Position numbers and translations under genes: made by a program | Part shown: piece after piece, positions 21,084-33,030 of the stretch | Position numbering within the stretch: position 1 is the first letter of the stretch | Layout of the letters: each line of letters begins with the position of its first letter | The notes under the pieces: generated by a model | The model's database searches: none | What the model saw: the letters and a program-made list of their open reading frames with translations, nothing else | Told to the model about the DNA's origin: nothing | Assembly: GCF_028640845.1 (NCBI RefSeq) | Contig: NC_080539.1 | Span: forward strand, 298,761,516 to 298,825,515 | Direction of reading: 5' to 3' | Length of the DNA: 64,000 bases | Source of the DNA: Ahaetulla prasina | Taxonomy: Eukaryota > Chordata > Lepidosauria > Squamata > Colubridae

Positions 21084-23302
21084 CCGGCTCCTACAAGGGC
21101 TGGGGATAACAGTAGAGTGGCAAGGTATTGTGCACCCTCCCTCCCCACAAAGACCATTTTGCCTTCTGCCAGAAAGGAAGAAATTAATGCAGAAATTGTT
21201 GACCACTTTGCATGGATTCTAACAACCAGCTAGCTGCCTATGTCGGTGGACAGTGGGTTTCCTATGGGGACTGATTCTCCTGTCTGGGTGAGACTCAAAG
21301 GATGGGATGGGTGGGGTTGAGGTGAATGGAAAGGGAGTCCTTGACCAGTAGCAGGAGAAGGGTCCTGTGTGTGGAAGTGTGGAGGTGGGTGGAGTGTGGA
21401 GGTGGCCACCTAATGTCAACGAGAGCTAGTGAAACTAAAATGCCTCAGCATGTCCCGCTTCCCCTCCTGGGATGGATGGCATTCAGGACGATGAGAGGTT
21501 CTTGGCCTTGGGAACTGAGAGGGCTATATTGGGAGATTGTGCTACCTTTGAAGGGATGGGGACGGGCTGAAATATTATGATGGTGACAGATACAAGGAGA
21601 TACGGTAGAAGACAGGGAGCAGGCCATTCTTGGGGAATGCAGGACTGATGTCTTACATCAATTTCAAGTTCTAGCTCCTCGATATCCAGCTCTCTACTCA
21701 GTCAGCAGATTTTCAGAATTCTAGTCTTTTGGCTGCTGCTTCTAATTGCCAGGACAATCTGTAATAAGGCTTCCTTCAATTGCAATTTAATTGTTGATGA
21801 AAGAGCTAACCTATCTGAACTCCTTGACTTCATTTCAGGGTTGGCAGTGGAGTTCCCCAGACTTATGGTCTTGGGAGACAACTTATTTCAGAGTGGGCTC
21901 TGAGTATACTTAGGAGTTCATGGTTCTATCCCGGATCCTCCAGAATCTGACACACATAATAGTATTTGGGAATGACCTTGGAAGACAGGTTAAGCATACG
22001 CCAAATGCTCCTCATGTTATATTGGCTTTGTGTTACATAATATAGTCCTGTCCCTTCATAATTCAACTTCTAAAATCAGATTTGTATTATCATAAGAGAT
22101 ATATTTATCCATCAAAGCATAGGCCTTCAAAGTCAGGCCATTTAAACTATATTTTGTAGCTTTTCCAGCTCTTACCACTTTTCTAACTGCCAGGAGGCTG
22201 TTTTATTGATGATCAATATAATGGAAAACACTGCGCAGAATACACACAGTGTAAAAATAGAGACATTTCCTTCCAAGGGTATCTAGAAAAGTCACATCAA
22301 ACCTTGGTGGGGGGGGATGATGTAATATAATACCTGCATTTCTGTCTGTCTGTCTGTCTCTCTCTCTGAGTACTGAACAGAAGGTAGACTGTATATACTA
22401 TATACCATTCTGATAGAGCACTCTTCTGCACTTCCCTGTTCTGCACGCTGCAGTCACAGTATGGAATGAAATAACTTGAAAAACATATTCTGTTTTTCAC
22501 ACTGAGTGCTTGTTTGTAACAGTTGTAAATTAAAGTTTTTTTGAAACACATCTTAGCAAACTATTCATAAAATAAATTTAGTAGGAAAGAAAGGAACAGG
22601 ATGACATTGTGCTGTGACTACTGCTATTGAATTAACTGATCTACTGCAGTAATTGGAAACTCTTCCTAATAAATCCTCTCCAAGTGCAATTTTGTCTTCA
22701 GGTTCTGTATGAGAAACTTTTGAGCAAAGAACTTCATTTGTTAAGCACATTCACTATTGCACCTTATTCTCTATGTATGGCATAAAACTTGAGAAACTGG
22801 TGATATTAGCTGAGAGTTAAGAAGAGGTTATTTAACTTCAGTCTATTGCTTGTTCCAGGCAATCTAGTATCTTTGACCAGAATCAAGTGTCTGATACCCA
22901 TTTCCATATCAATGAAGAGAAATGTTTAGCTAATAATTATATAATCTATATAATCTTCAAGGGAGTTGAGCAATGCAGCCTGTTAAGAAGCCAGAAACAA
23001 AAGGTTCAGCTAATAAGTGAGATGAGTACTGTGTTTCTTTAATAGAAACTTTTTCTGCTCTCAGTAGTACTGATAGTTAACTTAAAATACAGTGGATTGT
23101 ATCTCAAGACATTGTCTTTCTTATTGATGCAGCAGTATTGTGCCTGTTTTGTGCAAACCGCTTTGTGGAATGAAATAGAAAAGCAACAAACAAGTTTAAT
23201 TTTCTTAGAAATTTAATGACAATTGATTTAAAACATATATAAAGTTCAGATCCAGTCACCTGCTGACTTGGCTAATAAAAGGAGACTGACTAACAGTGTA
23301 GT
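21084..23302. other. Unique sequence with a (TCTG)n(TC)n microsatellite
   Basis: No supported gene. A short TCTG/TC repeat lies at about 22339-22368. GT- and GGTGG-rich sequence around 21310-21400 produces short frames on both strands without domains. Confidence 0.45.
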
Positions 23303-23372
23303 CCATGGGTGTCCCAACCTTTTTGCTTGCCTGGGCCACATGTGGTCCATGGGCCATGGGTTGGATATGCCT
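23303..23372. mobile_element. Probable hAT MITE remnant
   Basis: The text GGGTGTCCCAACCTTTTTGC and an inverted CATGGGTTGGATATGCC suggest the two ends of a small hAT element around GGGCCACATGTGGTCC. The target duplication is no longer clear. Confidence 0.4.
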
Positions 23373-24020
23373 AGTGTTGACCTAGACATTTTATCTCAGA
23401 AGTAGAGTAAATCCCATTAAGTTGAAGTGTATATAAAATAGCAGGTCCAATTCCCTGCTTAGAATAAAACCATAAAACAGTAGGAGAACCTGGAACACAA
23501 TTGAAGTGTCCCACTAAATCACCCATTGCCTTCTACTGAGTAGGTAACAGTTGGAAAATGTTAATCTGCTAAGTTGCTAAGCAACTACATCCTGACCTTA
23601 ATTCCCATGGGATCACTGTGAGTTTAACAGTGAATTAAATGTTCTGCTTTAAAATGTGATAGAGTTGATGTGATCGTTTTTATACAACTAGATCCTTTCC
23701 CCCCCCCTTGTTCATAAGAGGTCCAGTGCCCTATTTTGTACAGCATACATATAATAGCTTCTATCATTTTGGATTAAATTTTCAAAGGAAACTGATCCTA
23801 CTAACTGGAAGTTGCACAAGTTACGGGACTGGGGATTCTGAATGAATGTTAGAAAAAAGCTTCTTAATATAAATAGCAGTTTGACAGCAGAACCCATTAT
23901 CCAGAAAGTAGCAGGAAGTTTTTCTTCACTGGATGTGTTCAACAAGCTAGAGAGCCACCTCTCTGGGATGTTTTGGATTCTTGCATTGATCAGAGAATTG
24001 AACTCAAGGGTGTAAATTTA

Positions 24021-24253
24021 ATAGCAGTAGAAATAGCATGTAGATTTATAGGCCGCTCCATAGTACTTTCCAGCATTCTCTGAAGCGTTTACAAATGTCA
24101 ACATTTTGCCCCAGCAACCTGGGTCATCATTTTACCAACCTCAGAAGGATGGAAGGCTGAGTCAACCCGGAGTCCTGTCAGGGTCGGACTCCAGTTGTGG
24201 GCAGAGTTTGCCTGCAATACTACATTCTAACCACTGCGCCACCAGGGTTATGG
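24021..24253 (-). mobile_element. tRNA-derived SINE with CR1/L2-like tail
   Basis: It has the same layout as the copy at 20849: a 3' end near ATAGCAGTAGAAATAGCATG, the GGATGGAAGGCTGAGTCAAC core, and a decayed tRNA head ending CTAACCACTGCGCCACCAGG. The B-box region reads GGGTCGGACTCC on the plus strand. Confidence 0.75.
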
Positions 24254-24306
24254 CTCCTTTCTATTCTATGATTCTGATTTTAGGATTCAAACTGCAGACC
24301 CTAGTA

Positions 24307-24441
24307 CAGGGGTCTCCAACCTTGGTCCCTTTAAGACTTGTGGACTTCAACTCCCAGAGTCCCTCAGCCAGCAAAGCTGGCTGAGGAACTCTGGGAGTTG
24401 AAGCCCACAAGTCTTAAAGGGACCAAGGTTGGAGACCCCTG
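24307..24441. mobile_element. Palindromic hAT MITE, nearly perfect 66-bp arms
   Basis: The 135-bp element has two 66-nt arms around a 3-nt AAA spacer, with only two mismatches between the arms. The ends are CAGGGGTCTCCAACCTTGG and its complement. Flanking octamers CCCTAGTA and TACTAGTA agree at 6 of 8 positions. No coding capacity. Confidence 0.92.
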
Positions 24442-24449
24442 TACTAGTA

Positions 24450-26203
24450 GGCATTCTTGGTTCTCAAGGGTACTGCATTGTTTCGGGAACCAAGGAGATA
24501 GCAGGACTGACACCTGAAAGAACAAAGGCATCCTTCTTACTAAAATTCCTCCTCAGGTTTGGTAAGTTCTCAAGCAAGACTGTTTTAAAGAAACATCATT
24601 TGTAAGTGAGTGCACAGAGAAACATTTATAAAAAAAACCACAATAAGCAACATTACATTCTTCTTCCTTACTATATTCTTTTTTCTTTCTTTTCTTTCTT
24701 TACCATTTTTTGCACTTTTTTCTTTTTATTTTTTTAGTTTTTTTTATTTTGTAGTTTTTAGCTTATTAATTACAATTGTAATATGACTACTATAAAAAAT
24801 GAAAAGCTTCTGACTGTTCAGACCTTTGATCATCCGTGTACCATAAATGTTTCATGGGTTTTTCTAATAATAAATAAAGAATAGATGGTGCTTGGTCATA
24901 TTGTGGCATTAAATTTTCTCCAAAAGACGGGAGCTGATAAAACTTCTTGAACATTGTTTTTCACATGCTCTGTTGTTTCTTTGGTGTACCTTCAAAATAC
25001 ATATTTCTGGAGTCAATCATTTTTCAACATGTGTTAATATGTCATTTTATTTTAGAGATATAAGAACTGCAACTTCACAAATTCAGACAATGCTTTCCCC
25101 TCATTTAAAAAAAAAAACTATTTGAACACAGTCAAGGCATCCTTCTTCCTTTCAAAACACAGGTGGGGCCTCCAAGACCTTCAGGTTTAACCTCATTATA
25201 ATAGAGTGAGCAAACTTAACATATGTCTGACCCACCTCCAAATCAGAGAAGTTCAGTGCTGCAGAACTGCCTGTTTGTAAGTTCATCTTGTTTTCTGCAG
25301 GTCAGATTGGGCGCTGTGGGTAAAAAGTTTAGAGCTGCAGTTCAAGGAGGATTGCTGCATATGCCTATCTGGCGCGTGGACCTATAGCTTCATTAATGGA
25401 GCTGCCTCTGTGTGATCATATGGCTGTTGGAGTTCTGCCTGGGGCCAGCAAATTGGATGACCTCGTTCTGATTGTTTAGCAACCTGGCCATTCTCCAATT
25501 TATTCCTGGGCTTAATTCAAAGTGCCTTTAAGGCCTGAATCAGGGATGGACGATATTTTTGGGTATTATATTAAAAAAAGAATTGAAGTAGCCACTAATA
25601 ATATGGGGGCACCACTATGAAGGACAAGGAAAAAACATTGGGTGCTTTTCTATGGTTTGGGGCTTGTTTTAAGATAAAATGGATGTATAAAATCGAGTCA
25701 AAGCTTGACATTCCTATTCTAAGCAGAATTGTTTGGAAAGTTCATTGCTGAAAATAAATCTGACACTGAATTTAGGAGCTGGGCAAGGGGCTTGCATTTA
25801 GTGAATTGATTGTGGGTTGCCTACCTCTTCATTAAAATATTGGCATTCAGAATACTTTGAGATGCCTTCTCTGTTTTAAGCATCTCTGGGAACTTTGCTT
25901 CATTTCATATACTTTACTTGGAAGAGCAATCAGATGCTAACAAGGTATAGTGGTTAGGCACAAAGTTGGATTTCTGTTATTTCAGTGTATTTGCTTTTGG
26001 GATTGAGTTTGTTATTATCAATACTTTAATTGTCATAAATGCAGCCTCAGTGATAATTCATATAGATGCAGTAGAAATATTGGCGTAAATGAAAATACTA
26101 TTTTTCTTGTTTAAAAGAAAAAATATGCTGGTTTATGACTGTAATAGCGATTTGATTTGATTTAGTTTTAAATAAAAATAAGGGAGAGTTGCCATTTGGG
26201 TGG
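24450..26203. other. Unique sequence with a pyrimidine-rich tract
   Basis: A T/C-rich run (TTTC and TTTT words) lies at about 24671-24745. The block 25260-25530 is listed separately. No gene is supported. Confidence 0.45.
25260..25530. other. Possible conserved non-coding block
   Basis: This non-repetitive, balanced-composition block contains E-box-like CATATG (25359, 25420), TTCATTAATGGAGC and TTTATTCCTGGGCTTAATTC words, with no transposon ends. It stands out from the AT-rich surroundings and could be regulatory, but only comparison with other squamates could show conservation. Confidence 0.2.
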
Positions 26204-26211
26204 ATAACAGG

Positions 26212-26392
26212 CAGTGGTGGGTTTGTATTGGTTCACCCTGGTTCGGGCAAACCGGTAGTGGTGGCGTTTGGAGGCTCCGCCCACCCACTCGGACTTCATC
26301 ATGAACGCTCTGCACATGCGCAGAAGCACCGCGCATGTGCACGCACCTCCCAATTCCGAACCGGTAGTGAAGGTAAGTGAAACCCACTACTG
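26212..26392. mobile_element. hAT MITE (CAGTGGTGGG end family), TSD ATAACAGG
   Basis: The ends are CAGTGGTGGGTTTGTATTGG and AAGTGAAACCCACTACTG, with a perfect 8-bp duplication ATAACAGG (26204-26211, 26393-26400). The interior has CCGGTAGTGG words and CG-containing, GC-rich sequence. Length is 181 bp, without a transposase. Confidence 0.9.
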
Positions 26393-26400
26393 ATAACAGG

Positions 26401-27860
26401 ATATAACTAACCTTGTTGCCGTACAAGATTTAACCATGGTTTGATTCATCGAAACAATAATTAAATTTTGGAAAAACACATGACCAAAGTATACAACATT
26501 CCATTCTTCTCTCCATCATATCGGTGTGATGAGCGGCCTCCCCCCAAGTTCCCCAGCGTAATTTCATTGGGGGAGAGATAGATCTGAGTAAGAGCCCTCT
26601 TGTGAGCTCAATTGTCTGTTGTTGAATTGAATGAAGCAAGTTTTCATCAGGTGCCCTCAAGAACCATAAAAGGAAAATTAGATGCCTGCTATTATTGTTA
26701 AATTAAAGCCTGAAGAACATAGATACTTTGGCAGCTGAATGGGAACATGAATAATTCATCTCCCACAAACTCTGCCTCCCATGACTTTAGCTACTGAAAT
26801 ACAGAGGGATTTATTTCTTAAGCCTTAGGGATTAAAGCTGTACAGACTCTGATCACCGTATAGACTCAGCAGCTGCTATGATTGTGATTTAAGAGATTGA
26901 AGGATGAGCCCTCAATTGTCAAGTTAATGGTGGTAGTCAAAGAAGTTTGGCAACAAGGGCAACCATTAAAGTTGGCTCACCTCAAGATGAGTCATGTGAA
27001 GAGGTAGTTTGGCTGGTTGCACCAGGAAGTGTGGCAGGTTTGTGAGGGCAGCAGATGGAAAATTGTCTTGTAGATGTGCCAAGGAGCTCTTCTTGGGGGC
27101 CTAGAAGAGAAAAACACATTGTTTTTAGCAAGACTTTGTCAGTGTAAAAAATAAGGTATTGACTCTGTCCGAGCCTTCATCTCAAGAAGCATAACTGCTT
27201 TAAGTATTATTCAGCAAAATGAAAATATGCTACCCAGAGTCACTTGTTTTGTGAGATAGGCAACTATATAAAATTTAAAAATAAATTAAAAAATTCATAT
27301 GAATTATGTGGAGTCCCTTACATGAAAAGTTGACTGTATCTTGATTGGCAACAGGATTTCAGAGAGAATTTCTCTCTCTGTTTCTGTGGGAGGCTTTTTA
27401 AGGTTAGGAGTAGGGTACATTAGCATGATTGGAAAGAAAAATAAAAAGAGTAAATTGAACTTTGTTCTCCTTTGCTATCTATCTAAGCACCTGTTAAGCA
27501 GTGTCTCTGTTGAATATTCCTTCTTCCTCCTTCTTTGTTTGCTCATTGCCAGCTATTGATTTATAGTGAAGCCTTTATCCAGATGGTTTGCACAGGTGAT
27601 AACACTTCTTTCACCTCTGTTCAAACAACAATTTGTATCACAGAAAGTGCTCTGTAGAAGAATTCAAAGTAAGTATTTAATCCTAGGATGAGTCAGGTAT
27701 TTTTTTTTAAAAAAACAATAGACTATTGACTACTCAGAAAAATTGCAGTTTGGAGTGATGGGTATCCACTTTGTATTTTTAATTGGAAATCTGAGATCCA
27801 CAACTGAAACATACAATAAAGAGATCTTTCCCTTGCACCCCCCTACCCTTCCCTTCCCTG
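26401..27860. other. Unique sequence, no gene seen
   Basis: No recognised repeats. The plus frame 27341-27559 (72 codons) has hydrophobic chance-like composition. Confidence 0.45.
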
Positions 27861-27998
27861 AAATGGACCTTTGTCTGAAATGGTGTAGGGTTTCCTGCCT
27901 AAGCAGGGAGTTGGACTAGAAGACCTGCAAGGTCCCTTCCAACTCTGTTGTTCTGTTCTGTCCTGTCCTGTCCTGTCCCGTTCTGTCCTGTCCTGTTA
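27861..27998 (+). mobile_element. CR1 LINE 3' end running into a (TCCTG/TTCTG)n repeat
   Basis: The CR1 3' terminus (TGAAATGGTGTAGGGTTTCC, then GGACTAGAAGACCTGCAAGG) passes straight into about ten pentamer units TTCTG/TCCTG at 27946-27998. Each CR1 copy here ends in a different short repeat. Confidence 0.85.
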
Positions 27999-28233
27999 AT
28001 TTTCCTGTGCTTCCTAGGCATATTCTATCCAGAAATAATTTCAATGAGATCATCTTTTCTATACCTGCCAGCTTTTAGACATTGCTCTTATATTCTTTTT
28101 TATAATAAAAGTACATCAGTAAACATTATAATTAAAAAGATAAAGACAAATATGAACAAAAATCTAAAAGAATAAAAAGTACAGAAAAGAAGGGGGGTGG
28201 AAAATGAAAAAACAATTAAAAGGGAAAAAAATA

Positions 28234-28618
28234 CAGAGAGTCCTTAACTTACAACATTTCATTTAATGACTATTTGAAGTTACAACAGCACTAAAAAAAT
28301 TGACTTATGACCATTTTTCATACTTACGACCCCTGCAGTATCCCCATGGTCACATGATTTACATTTGGATGCTTGAGAAGTGACTCACATTTATGACAGT
28401 TACAATGTCTCAGAGTCATGTGATCCCCTTTTGTGACCTTCTGACAAAGCAAAGTCAGTGGAGAAACCAGATTCATTTAACAACTGTGTTACTAATTTAA
28501 GAACTGCAATGATTCACTTAACAAATGTGGTGTGAAAAGTCATAAAATGGGGCAAAACTCACTTAACAAATTTCTGAATTAACAACATAAATTGTGGTTG
28601 TAAGTTGAGGACTACCTG
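28234..28618. mobile_element. TA-target (Tigger/pogo-like) MITE
   Basis: The ends CAGAGAGTCCTTAACTTAC and GTAAGTTGAGGACTACCTG form an inverted repeat flanked by TA on both sides. The interior has repeated TTAACAAAT/TTAACAACT words and a CATGGTCACATGATTTAC block shared with other copies. No ORF. Confidence 0.85.
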
Positions 28619-29129
28619 TATAGTAAAACCAAGAAAAGAAATATGCAAAAAATGGCTTCTCCTTTCATCACATTTCTTTGTTCCTTCTCAAAAATCTTCA
28701 AAATATTAACAGTCTCTTTTGTAAATCCAATATGGGAAGATTATCCAGATTGCTCTTTTGGTTTATTTGTATACCCCTTTTAATTATTAAGACATTTGTA
28801 TATCAAGTTTTTTTCCTTACCATTTTTATAGCCTACTATTTTTAAATATACTTTCAAATCAGCCTCTGTCTTGTTCCTCTTCCATAATATCTTTTAAACA
28901 CAAGCTGTCTACACCATGTGCACAATTATTTGGCAACTAAGTATTTTAACCATATCATCCTTTGTATGCATATTTTCCACCTCCAAGCTGTATAAACTTA
29001 AATGTATAGTGGATATAAGCAAATCAGGTGATGTGTATTCATGTAATGAGGGAGAGTGTGGCCTAAGGAGATAAACATTCAATATCAAGATGTGCGTAAT
29101 TATTAGGCAGCTTCTTTTACTCAGGCAAA

Positions 29130-30160
29130 ATGGGCTAAAAAGGAGATTTAACTGGCTCTGAAAAGTCAAAAATTGTAAAAAGTCTTTCAGAGGGATGCAG
29201 CACTCTTGAAATTGCTAAGATATTGGAACATGATCACAGAACCATCAAACATTTTGTTGCAAATAGTCAACAGGGTTGCAAGAAACATGCTGAGAAAAAA
29301 AGACGCACCTTAACTGCCAAAGATTTGAGCTACCAGGAACTCATTATCCTCTAGTGCTGTCATATTTCAGAACTGCAACCTACCTGGAGTTCCCAGAAGT
29401 ACAAGGTGTTCAGTGCTCAGACACATGGCCAAGGTAAGGAAGGCTGAAATCTGACCACCACTGAACAAGACACGTAAGTTGAAATGGCAAGACTGGGCCA
29501 AGAAATATTTGAAGACAGATTTTTCAAAGGTTTTATGGACTGATGAGATGAGAGTGACTGTTGACGGACCAGATGGATGGGCCCATAGCTGGATCAGTAA
29601 CAAGCACAGAACTCCACTTTGACTCAGATGCCAGAAAGGTGGAGGTGAGGTACTGATATGGGCTGGTATAATGAAAGATGAGCTAGTTGGATCTTTTCCG
29701 GTTGGGCTCAAAATCAACTCCAAACCTACTGCCAGTTTTTAGAAGACACTTTCTTCAAACAATGGTACAGGAAAAAGTCTGCATCTTTCAAGAAGATCAT
29801 TATTTTTATGCAGGACAATGCTCCATTGCATGCATCAAAATACTCCACTGAGTGGCTAGCCAGTAAAGGCCTTAAAGATGAACGAATAATGACATGGCCC
29901 CCTTCCTCACCTGACCTACACCCTATTGAGAACTTATGGGCCCTTCTTAAATGGGAGATTATATGGTGAAGGAAAACTCTGTCTCTCAACAGGGTCTGGG
30001 AGGCTGTGGTTGCTGCTGCACAAAAAGTTGATCGTCAACAGATCAAGAATTGAAATAAATAAATAAAAATTGAAATAAATAAATAAATAAATAAGAAACT
30101 GACAGATTCCATGAATCCATGACTGTTATTGAAAAGAAAGGTTACTATATTGGTCACTGA
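29130..30160 (+). pseudogene. Tc1-like transposase remnant (DD37E), multiply broken
   Basis: An N-terminal helix-turn-helix-like part reads TGSEKSKIVKSLSEGCSTLE; the catalytic core keeps WTDE (Asp codon at 29542), MQDNAP (Asp codon at 29814) and PIENLW (Glu codon at 29928). The Asp-Glu interval in the third pair leaves 37 residues between, so DD37E rather than the DD34E of classical Tc1. Breaks: a stop as third codon after the ATG at 29130, a stop near 29619, a frameshift near 29720-29730, a stop near 29967, and an (AAAT)n expansion at about 30049-30094 inside the C-terminal part. The normal product would bind the inverted repeats and cut and paste the element at TA sites. Confidence 0.88.
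30049..30094. repeat. (AAAT)n microsatellite inside the transposase remnant
   Basis: Two runs of AAAT units separated by a duplicated AAAATTGAAATAA segment. The C-terminal transposase sequence (AAACTGACAGATTCCATG) resumes directly after, so this is an expansion or small insertion within the former ORF. Confidence 0.85.
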
Positions 30161-30238
30161 TTTTTTTTTTGAACTGTCAGAAATGTTTATTTATAAATTT
30201 TGAGTTGTTTATTATTCTCATTTTAACAGATGAAAATA

Positions 30239-30637
30239 ACATATTTTTCGGAGTATAAAATGCATCTTTTCTCCCCTAAAAGGGGGTGAAAATTTGGGTG
30301 CATCTTATACACTGAATGTAGCCCCGTCTACCCACTGGCCCCCTTTGGCCTCTGCCTCCCAGCAATTTACCTCCTTGCAGCAAGCAGCAAGAAGAAACAG
30401 CCCATTTCAGCTTCAGCACAGCCTACTTAGCACAAATTGATTGTCAGTTGGATCGGCCTCCCGACTCTCAGCTGTTTCAGGCTGCAGGGATTGCCATTGC
30501 CTATTGCTGCGCAGGTCTCTGCTACAACGAGGCAAAATTGTTGGGAGGCAGAGGCAGATTTCTTTTTCTTGTTTTCCTCACCAAAAAAGGTAGGTGCATC
30601 TTATAGTCCGGAGCGTCTTTTACTCTGAAAAATACGG
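30239..30637. mobile_element. Non-autonomous TA-target DNA element nested in the Tc1-like copy
   Basis: The left end ACATATTTTTCGGAGTATAA and the right end CTTTTACTCTGAAAAATACGG are inverted, and TA flanks both sides (30237-30238, 30638-30639). The subterminal text GGTGCATCTTATA occurs in both halves. I recognise the ATTTTTCGGACTATAAGACGC type of end from other vertebrates but cannot name the superfamily with certainty. The 399-bp body has no transposase. It is younger than its host element. Confidence 0.78.
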
Positions 30638-30882
30638 TAAGTGAGATGGAAAAATTTTCATCTTTCATTTAGTTGCATAATAATTCTGCACACTAATGGT
30701 TGCCCAATAATTGTGCATGCATAGATATTCTCTTAAGAAAGCCATAACCTCACTTTTACTTTCTTAATTATTCAGATTTGAGGTTTATTAACATTTTGGA
30801 TTGACCAAGAGCACTGTAGTTGTTCAATAATAAAATTAATCCTCCCAAATACATCTTGCCTAATAATTGTGCACACAGTGTA

Positions 30883-32076
30883 TAATGGCAAACACTCTAA
30901 ACATTAACATCTGAATCCTTTGTACACAAACATCCTTCAGTGAATAATGAATAACACTTTGCAGAAGAAAAATAATAAAAAAAAATGTAAATATACACAA
31001 GTTAAGGCATTACACAGATCACAATTCAGGTTGTCTTGATGCCCAATTTCACAGTATTGATATTCATAAGCAATAATTGGTGTTTGGAATAGGATTCAGT
31101 TTATCTAATTGGCCATCTTCTTCATGGGCTTCATTTCTATTCAATATTATTTTCTGTCCTTAATTTCTGTTTTTCTTTCTGTTCTATATATTTGATTTGA
31201 ACTGTATTTAGCAGAATATCTAACCTACTTCACAGACAGTACAATACTTTGAAGAAATAATCACCCCATTTGATTATTGATTATTAATGATCAGACGTAG
31301 CAACTTTGATTTTATTACATTAAAGTATGAAGGAACACTTTAAAAATGCATCAGTTTCCAATTTGTTTTAATATAAATTTTTTCTTATGTACATTTTGCT
31401 AATATCCCTTATTTTTTCTTGTTATTTAATTACAAGTAAGGTTCTCATTTTTTTATTTGCTGGGTATTTTTGTAACAGATGTAATGAGCGCACTCTGAAG
31501 AATTGGGTATCTTAGTATTTTAGCAGTCCAACCAAAAGTCCATATGTAGCAGTAAAAGATATCTCAAGCCATAAACTAAAAAATAGTGTTCAAGATAACT
31601 TAATGATGAAGATTTAGACACTTACCAAGAAGCCTGTAGAATATATGATATTTGGATATGGTGAACACACCCAAAAAAAGTTAAATTATCATTGAAGAGA
31701 AGAAGCATTCCAAACATCCCATTTCCAAAAACAGATTTCCATAGCTGCTTTTGCTACTTGATGCTTTTTAGTTTGTAACAATAATACATGAGATTCCTTA
31801 AGACCAGGGATCTCCAATCTGTTGGGCAGATGGAACATTTTGAATGTTGGGAATATATTGTGGGTGTCTCTGTAAAAGACCTATTCACAAAGTACAAAAC
31901 ATGAGGGATCCAAACAGCACCAATATACTGATGTAACAGAATGCTTCTTCCTCTCCTGTTTTCCTTGTCTTTTTCCAGATAGATTGGTACATTAGTATTG
32001 GTACAAAGTATTACTCTTTAGCCATTCTTCAAACTAACTGTTAGAAAGAAAAATGATGCTAGAGGCTTGTTCTCTA
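30883..32076. other. Unique AT-rich sequence, no gene seen
   Basis: No repeat or exon recognised. CCAGGGATCTCCAATCTGTTG near 31804 resembles a hAT end, but no partner end was found. Confidence 0.45.
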
Positions 32077-32476
32077 CAGGTAATCCTAGACTTACAACCA
32101 CAACGGAAATCAGAATTTCGGTTGCTAAGTAAGTTGTTTGTTAAGTGAATCCCATAAGATTGTATGGCCTCTTTGTCGTGGTTATTAAACAAATTACTGC
32201 AACTGATAAGTGAATGACATGGTTATTAAGTGAATCCTGATTCCCCCATTGACTTTGCTTGTGGGAAGCTGGCTGGGAAGGTCTCAAATAATAATCACTT
32301 GACCCCAGGACATTGCAGCCATTGGAAATAAACGCTAGTTGCCAAATACCTGATTTTGATCACATTAACATGGCAAAGCTGCAACAGTCATAAGTGCAAG
32401 GACTGATTATTACTTTTATCAGTGCTGTTGTAACTTTGAATGGTCACTAAACAATGGTTGCAAGTCCGACTACCTG
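32077..32476. mobile_element. TA-target (Tigger/pogo-like) MITE
   Basis: The left end CAGGTAATCCTAGACTTAC is preceded by TA; the right end GCAAGTCCGACTACCTG is followed by AA, a probable mutation of the TA duplication. Interior words TTAAGTGAATC and CAGTGCTGTTGTAACTTTGA are shared with the copies at 28234 and 37228. Confidence 0.82.
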
Positions 32477-33030
32477 AACTTAGAAGTATCCTAGGCAGCT
32501 TTCTGTGGTTAATTAATTTTTTTAATCTAAAAAGTTAGATAGTTTAAAGAGAGTGCAAGGGAAGTTTCTGTGAAATTATTCGTGTCTTTGGACACCTTTG
32601 GTATTGGACTTCTTCTGAGAAGTTAATATAGCAGTTACCTCATATGTTCCCAAATTGGTTTTGGTGGGTTGTTTTTTTTTGAGATATCAATAGTGTGGTT
32701 GGTGAAAAATATGATTACAGTTGCGTGGGAGCACTACAAACAGCAAGTAGCCTTCGTACCATTTTCTTATAAGAGTGGGATGCTGACATGTTGAGGAAAG
32801 CTCACCCTGTACAGTATCTCATTTAACAATAAAATACCTGCCAATTGGATTTGATTTCATAAGTGCCACTGTCAACTTCTCAAAGGGAGGCAAACTTGGG
32901 AATCATGAACTGCTTGGATATCTAGAAAGATCTTTATTGCTAGAATTTTGAAAGCCTTCTAAAAGCAATTCTCCAGATCAACTTATATATTATGGGGTAC
33001 TTATATCAGGGTTAGTCTGATTCTCTTTTA

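Larger units (their letters stand above)
28912..30880 (+). mobile_element. Tc1/mariner-type transposon, end to end, DD37E spacing, inactive
   Basis: Terminal inverted repeats CACCATGTGCACAATTATT (left) and AATAATTGTGCACACAGTG (right) are flanked by TA at 28910-28911 and 30881-30882. Total length is 1,969 bp; without the nested 399-bp element it is about 1,570 bp, usual for Tc1-like elements. The transposase remnant lies on the plus strand (next entries). Both ends are still recognisable, so the copy is complete in extent but coding-dead. Confidence 0.92.

Noticed and set aside
31804..31925. hAT element beginning CCAGGGATCTCCAATCTG
   Set aside because: Only one end-like word was found; no inverted partner or 8-bp duplication.
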